DNA from: Nitrospira sp.
GTDB lineage: Bacteria; Nitrospirota; Thermodesulfovibrionia; Thermodesulfovibrionales; SM23-35
Length of the DNA stretch: 9,989 nt
Assembly (NCBI GenBank): GCA_016873595.1
Contig: VGWZ01000058.1
Coordinates: forward strand, 1 to 9,989
Direction of reading: 5' to 3'
The notes under the pieces were generated by a model. The model was not told the DNA's origin. It worked only from the letters and a program-made list of their open reading frames with translations, and made no database searches. The position numbers and the translations under genes were made by a program. Positions 6,578 through 9,989 of this stretch are shown piece by piece (position 1 is the first letter of the stretch; each line of letters opens with the position of its first letter).

Positions 6578-6937
6578 GAGAAATATGCGCTCTATCTCTT
6601 ACACCTTTTGATCGGTGTGATGAACGAGGAAATGATTGATCTTATGAGATATGGAGTCTCTCCAATAGGGGTCGGATATGTTATGCCATTAAAAAAAGAT
6701 TTGCGGGAGAAAATATTTACCCTTCTCATAAAAATAGATGAGATTATAAAAGAGGCTGCCTTGAAGATGATAGAGGATACCGTAGTGTCAAAAGAAGAAA
6801 AGGATGAAACAAATAAATGGATAAAGGCAATGCTTGAAATACTTAAAGGTAGGGCGTCTTTGCTAAGTAGTATATATGAATATGAAGTGGAGAAGATAAG
6901 TAGCTTGGTACATGAAATTGAGAAACTTTTGGAATGA
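6515..6937 (+). CDS. Residual open frame of the split helical-protein gene
   Basis: This is the largest frame left after the insertion, 140 codons from a TTG at 6515. Its first 21 codons are repeat and element sequence (start lies in the hairpin spacer), and no Shine-Dalgarno precedes it. In-frame alternatives are TTG 6608, GTG 6617 and ATG 6620, none with a good ribosome site. The authentic protein part begins right after the element at about 6578. A product is possible, but it would be an altered or N-terminally shortened protein of unknown function. Confidence 0.45.
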   Translation: MFLDSPIKSGNDKVLESLNLGEKYALYLLHLLIGVMNEEMIDLMRYGVSPIGVGYVMPLKKDLREKIFTLLIKIDEIIKEAALKMIEDTVVSKEEKDETNKWIKAMLEILKGRASLLSSIYEYEVEKISSLVHEIEKLLE

Positions 6938-6970
6938 GTAATCCTTTATAACTCGATAGGTGATTAAAAG

Positions 6971-7218
6971 ATGGTATTTTTCTGTCCCATATGCTGGAAG
7001 GAAATAAAAGAAACTGAGAAGACATGTCCATACTGCGACGCAAATATAACAGAGCATGAAAAGAGGAGCTTTGAGGAGAAACTGATTAACGCACTCAAGC
7101 ATCCGGAACGTGAAACAGTCCAGAGAGCGGTGTGGATTCTTGGAAAGCACTTAATTCAGTGGAGAACATTGTGAGAAGAAAAGCAAGGGAGCTCATAGAG
7201 AGTAGAATTTACAGGTAA
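6971..7218 (+). pseudogene. Zinc-ribbon / HEAT-repeat protein, frameshifted
   Basis: The frame opens at ATG 6971 with AGGTGA (6957-6962) upstream. It encodes a zinc ribbon with CPIC (Cys5, Cys8) and CPYC (Cys19, Cys22), then the first helix of a HEAT-like repeat (EKLINALKHPERETVQRAVWILGK). It then stops early at 7174, giving 67 residues. A continuation, ALNSVENIVRRKARELIES, lies in another frame from 7147 to the stop at 7218. Adding one A to the AAA run at 7144-7146 would join the two into an 82-residue protein. The tail looks like a genuine HEAT helix, so a single-base loss is the simplest explanation; a larger deletion inside a longer repeat protein, or a sequencing error, is also possible. 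Such zinc-ribbon/HEAT proteins are probably scaffolds. It is followed 21 bases later by the next gene. Confidence 0.6.
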
Positions 7219-7239
7219 AAAATAAGAGGTAACCAAAAA

Positions 7240-7677
7240 ATGAAGGAAAAGGTTAAAGAAGATTTACTTAATGAGTACCAGAGAAGGGGACTATCCTCGA
7301 CGTTCAGAATACTGGAAGAAATGATGTGCGAAATTGAGACATTGATAAACAGTGACGGGTTCAGAGGAAATTTAATAGTGACAGAAAACGATATCTTACT
7401 GCAGTCAAGGGAGGAAATCGTAAAGAAGATACAGCTTGTAAGAGAGAAAGTGAGCCACCTTTCAAAACAGTTCGCCCTTGAGATGAAACAAGCGAAATTG
7501 AGCAGCCAGATATTAGCCGACCTTTCCTATTGCTGGGAAACCCTTGAGGGGTCGAAGGCAAAGAGATTAAGAGGCTACGGCGAGGTTGAAGAAGGTCTTG
7601 AAAAAGTTCTTGACCCCCAGATAGATGCTATCATTAACCTTATCACTGAAATGGAGAACATATTAAAGAAGCACTAA
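7240..7677 (+). CDS. Hypothetical alpha-helical protein
   Basis: I do not recognise this 145-residue protein. It is almost entirely helical and highly charged, with amphipathic segments (about 18-35, 52-85 and 120-143), no membrane segment, no signal peptide and a single unpaired-looking CYCW-free cysteine pattern (no CxxC). ATG 7240 follows AGAGGT (7226-7231). The helix pattern LQSREEIVKKI...KQFALEM and the C-terminal DAIINLITEMENIL loosely echo the split helical protein upstream (LREKIFTLLIKI...KEAALKM; EKISSLVHEIEKLL), so the two may be distant paralogs. It lies between the zinc-ribbon/HEAT remnant and the MFS remnant and appears intact. Confidence 0.65.
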   Translation: MKEKVKEDLLNEYQRRGLSSTFRILEEMMCEIETLINSDGFRGNLIVTENDILLQSREEIVKKIQLVREKVSHLSKQFALEMKQAKLSSQILADLSYCWETLEGSKAKRLRGYGEVEEGLEKVLDPQIDAIINLITEMENILKKH

Positions 7678-7764
7678 GTACAAACGTAACCATCTCAAAG
7701 TACCTGGAAGAACAAAATACCCTTTGGGAAGTATTTAATAGGTTCACAAAAAGGAGGAGCTTTC

Positions 7765-8442
7765 ATGAAAAAAAATGCAGAAGAGTTTAGCATCAACAAA
7801 CGAAGGGCAGCGAAATTCGTAATAGCCATCGGCGTCATCAGCCTCTTCGCTGACATGACCTACGAAGGCGCGCGAAGCATTGTTGGGCCTTATTTGTCAC
7901 TGCTCGGAGCAACTGCCACTGTCGTGGGCATTGCAGCAGGCTTTGCCGATTATCCACTCATTGCATATCATTTTGAAAAAGTATCTCTCGTTCGTCGTGA
8001 CTGGATTCCCCTATTTTATGCTATCGCAATGGGTGTTGATGGATTAGCTGCGCTTGTGTTAGGTCGTATTTATGACCGCAAGGGTATGCCCATTATCATT
8101 ATAGCAGTCCTCATTTCAGTTCCGTTCGCCCCGCTGGTTTTTCTCGGTGGTTTCAAGAGCGCATTTCTCGGTGCTATATTGTGGGGCATTGGCATGGGAG
8201 CCCAAGAATCCATTTTTAAAGCAGTGGTGGCCTCTATGTCACCTGTTGAACGACGCGGTACAGCTTTCGGAATTTTTAACATGAACTTCGGTATTTTCTG
8301 GTTTGTGGGTAGCGCACTGATGGGGTTCTTGTATGATGTGTCTATCTCTGCATTAGTCATCTTCTCTATTCTTGTGCAGCTTCTTGCTGTCCCGTTCCTA
8401 ATCGTGGTAAAGAGGCAACATAATGTCCTGGCTGAAAAATGA
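7765..8442 (+). CDS. MFS transporter with an internal deletion (likely non-functional)
   Basis: The start is clear: AAAGGAGGAG (7749-7758) precedes ATG 7765. Residues 17-55 carry the first helix region of a major facilitator family protein (ISLFADMTYEGARSIVGPYL, LLGATATVVG). After residue about 56 the sequence is that of the C-terminal half: AAGFADYPLIAYHFEK, IPLFYAIAMGVDGLAALVLGR, then WGIGMGAQESIFKAVVASM and RRGTAFGIFN. Full-length relatives, as I remember them, have about 400 residues and twelve helices; here roughly the second to sixth helices and the central loop are missing, in frame, at about 7924-7942. GxxAGF-like sequence is expected at both former borders, which would explain an exact in-frame join. 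The open frame is intact at 225 codons, but transport activity is unlikely. Substrate unknown. Confidence 0.75.
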   Translation: MKKNAEEFSINKRRAAKFVIAIGVISLFADMTYEGARSIVGPYLSLLGATATVVGIAAGFADYPLIAYHFEKVSLVRRDWIPLFYAIAMGVDGLAALVLGRIYDRKGMPIIIIAVLISVPFAPLVFLGGFKSAFLGAILWGIGMGAQESIFKAVVASMSPVERRGTAFGIFNMNFGIFWFVGSALMGFLYDVSISALVIFSILVQLLAVPFLIVVKRQHNVLAEK

Positions 8443-8526
8443 GTCATGGGCGGGAACGATAGAGCATGAATGAAAGAAGGTGGATGCTTTATTCAGGAGT
8501 ACTGTGCACCAGAAAAATAGAATAAA

Positions 8527-9375
8527 ATGAGCGATAAGATGGATAAAAAATCAAAGGCACGGGAAATAGTATATGGACTCAATATTCCCATGAAGTGTTA
8601 CGAAGTACAGTTGGAGCTTATTTCTCTTGGCAGGGCTGCTATTGAACCATTAATTTCCTTTCTTCTTTCTGATCCTACGAATGACCATGAACCACGATGC
8701 CTTGCAGCAGAAGCACTCGGAGTCATAGGTGGAGAAAACGCTATGGATGGGCTTATCACTGCTCTTTTAGCTCCCTGTGATGTGCCTGACCCTGTCAAAG
8801 CACTTGCAGAAGAGGCAGTAAGGAATTGTATATGTCACGCATTGCAAGAGCTTGGAGATAAAAAGGCTATTGAATCACTGCTTATTGCACTTGAGAAATA
8901 TCACCTTGTAGGTGCTGCAGAGGCTTTGGCTGAATTTAGAGTGCAAAGGGCTATACCCATTCTTGTTGGGATTCTTGAGGATAGTTTTAAAAGGGAAAGG
9001 GTATCTGAGGCTATACTCAAATTTGGCAAAGATGCCATCGAGGAACTTGTCAAAACTACCGAATTAAAGAAATTAAGAGAAGATGTTGAAATACTTCCAA
9101 GTATTGAAAGAAGAGCAGAAGCTATAGAACTACTTGGAATCATCGGAGACAAAAATGTCATACCATGGCTGCTCGGCTTTCTTGATGATGAACAGGAACT
9201 GGTTAGGCTTGAGGCAGCTTTGTCGCTTCTAAATCTGGTGGGAAGGAGTATTCCAGAAAGGGCTATCAATATAATCAAATCATCTATCAACAACCTTAAT
9301 CTGAATTTTGATAGACGATTCAGAGTTAAAGAGGCAGTATGCTTAATGAATATCAGAGAAGAAGGCTTACAGTAA
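8527..9375 (+). CDS. HEAT-repeat protein
   Basis: The 282 residues are made of tandem helical HEAT (PBS-lyase-like) repeats: AAIEPLISFLLSD...CLAAEALGVIGGENAMDGLI, LGDKKAIESLLIALEKY...AAEALAEFRVQRAIPILVGI, and AEAIELLGIIGDKNVIPWLLGF then DDEQELVRLEAALSLLNLV. The repeats form a solenoid used for protein-protein contact; there are no catalytic motifs, signal peptide or membrane helices. A relation to phycobilin lyases is by fold only. ATG 8527 has a poor ribosome site (AATAGAATAAA), and ATG 8539 four codons later is an alternative. It precedes the MutS-like gene by 36 bases, suggesting co-transcription. Unlike its neighbours it looks undamaged. Confidence 0.8.
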   Translation: MSDKMDKKSKAREIVYGLNIPMKCYEVQLELISLGRAAIEPLISFLLSDPTNDHEPRCLAAEALGVIGGENAMDGLITALLAPCDVPDPVKALAEEAVRNCICHALQELGDKKAIESLLIALEKYHLVGAAEALAEFRVQRAIPILVGILEDSFKRERVSEAILKFGKDAIEELVKTTELKKLREDVEILPSIERRAEAIELLGIIGDKNVIPWLLGFLDDEQELVRLEAALSLLNLVGRSIPERAINIIKSSINNLNLNFDRRFRVKEAVCLMNIREEGLQ

Positions 9376-9411
9376 GACTCAGTATAATCCTAAAATAGGA
9401 GATGTTTTCTC

Positions 9412-9989
9412 ATGACTTTCCACAGCATACTATTTGAAAGAGCAGAAGACAGCATAAAGCTGGAATCCCTTACAGCCCCGGCCTTTTTTGCCGATTTAAA
9501 TCTTGATCAGATTATAGACGCTGTCACGGCTGGCAGGGAGGAATATCATCTAAAATCCTTTTTTTATGTTTCGCTGAATAATATCGATGGGATTGAATAC
9601 CGTCATGAAATCTTTCAGGACATTGAAAATACCGAACTGTTCGATCATATAAAATCATTTGCACAAAAAATGTGCGTAATGCGCGAACATCTTGCCTAGG
9701 CAGACAAGCTTTACTACGAATACCAGAAGAAAAGCTGGTTTCTGGACGCGGTAGAAATTTATTGCCACGCCGTTAACCAACTGGTGCACGATTTATCCTT
9801 GGCAGACTTAAAGTCGCGCGGCTTCCTTGCATTCCGCGAATACTTGACGAACCATGCCGATTCTGAGCGCTTTACTTCGCTCCTTGCAGAAACGAAAAAG
9901 CTTAAAGCCGATTTATCTTCGATAAAATATTGCCTTCTCATAAAGGGGAGCGGCATCACTGTTCGCAAATATGAATCTGAGATTGATTA
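9412..9989 (+). pseudogene. MutS-like protein gene with in-frame amber stop, 3' truncated by window
   Basis: The frame starts at ATG 9412 with TAGGAG (9396-9401) upstream and runs open except for TAG at 9697-9699, to the last base of the window (192 complete codons). LNLDQIIDAVTAGREEYHL, FFYVSLNNIDGIEYRHEIFQDIE and, after the stop, ADKLYYEYQKKSWFLDAVEIY are the lever/core region of a MutS-family protein; the ATPase domain would lie beyond the window. Similarity is continuous on both sides of the stop, and MREHLAQADKLYY is the expected reading, so CAG to TAG (one transition) is the likely cause. TAG ends the Cys-rich gene at 4263 in the normal way, which argues against recoding. Without readthrough only 95 residues are made. 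Family assignment is from motif memory. Confidence 0.72.

Larger units (their letters stand above)
6382..6937 (+). pseudogene. Helical-protein gene split by a MITE-like insertion
   Basis: ATG 6382 follows AAGGAG (6369-6374) at good spacing and begins M-A-A-T-I-N-E, then stops at TAA 6406 just inside the inserted element. Removing the 175-bp element and one copy of the flanking GAG joins this exactly in frame to the downstream reading frame. The restored protein is MAATINE-KYALYLLHLLIGVMNEEM and onward, about 126 residues, all alpha-helical and without a recognised domain. The ribosome site, the overlap with the upstream gene and the frame restoration all agree, so the original start is well supported. 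The restored protein loosely resembles the one at 7240-7677 (LREKI...KEAALKM; ILKG...EKISSLVHEIEKLL). Function unknown. Confidence 0.72.

Noticed and set aside
7650..7805. Open frame reading VTISKYLEEQNTLWEVFNRFTK across the gap before the MFS gene
   Set aside because: It is short, overlaps the end of the 7240 gene and the start of the MFS gene, and has no start signal. It is probably chance, though a gene remnant cannot be excluded.
8466..8525. A 19-codon open frame just upstream of the HEAT-repeat gene
   Set aside because: It is too short, with no regulatory codon pattern and no ribosome site of note.
9697..9699. TAG read as a recoded (for example pyrrolysine) codon
   Set aside because: TAG is used as an ordinary stop at 4261-4263, the expected residue is glutamine, and no recoding element is visible.
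1..9989. CRISPR array, tRNA or rRNA genes
   Set aside because: No regularly spaced direct repeats, cloverleaf or rRNA-like sequence was seen on either strand.

Overview
This window is bacterial DNA of moderate to low GC. It is gene-dense and every convincing gene lies on the + strand. The organism cannot be named from the sequence. A cobalamin-type radical SAM enzyme, a PEP synthase and palindromic repeats ending in CTGGATTCCCCG...CGGGGAATGAC suggest an anaerobic or metabolically versatile lineage of the Nitrospirota or deltaproteobacterial sort; that placement is a guess from memory of similar repeats.

Region A (1-3609) is a fluoride-controlled module. Positions 55-104 and 3497-3546 are two nearly identical crcB-motif fluoride riboswitch aptamers (45 of 46 core bases identical). 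Each runs directly into an intrinsic terminator whose 5' arm, AACTCCTAC, contains the 3' strand of the aptamer pseudoknot. Both therefore look like transcriptional ON switches: fluoride binding keeps the pseudoknot and prevents termination. Switch 1 precedes a small P-loop NTPase (152-946) and then phosphoenolpyruvate synthase (1067-3460). Since fluoride is a classic inhibitor of enolase, a fluoride-induced PEP synthase would be a logical PEP bypass (inference).

Region B (3497-6401) follows switch 2, whose terminator loop holds a GC-rich palindromic repeat. Downstream are a protein with two CxxC-33-CxxH units (3673-4263), a B12-binding-type radical SAM protein with C-terminal TPRs (4342-6081), and a translationally coupled coiled-coil protein (6078-6401). 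Together they look like one operon read only when the second switch opens.

Region C (6382-9989) is a run of damaged accessory genes. A 175-bp MITE-like element with 17-bp perfect terminal inverted repeats has split a small helical-protein gene that originally started at 6382. A zinc-ribbon/HEAT gene is frameshifted. An MFS transporter gene has lost its middle in frame. A MutS-like gene has an in-frame amber codon and runs off the window end. Between them are an apparently intact helical protein (7240-7677) and an intact HEAT-repeat protein (8527-9375).

The most interesting content is the pair of fluoride-gated transcription units carrying atypical cargo, and the insertion that can be reversed on paper to restore an exact gene. 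There is no gene-free stretch over 300 bases; the longest gap between genes (3461-3672) is filled by riboswitch 2 and its terminator.
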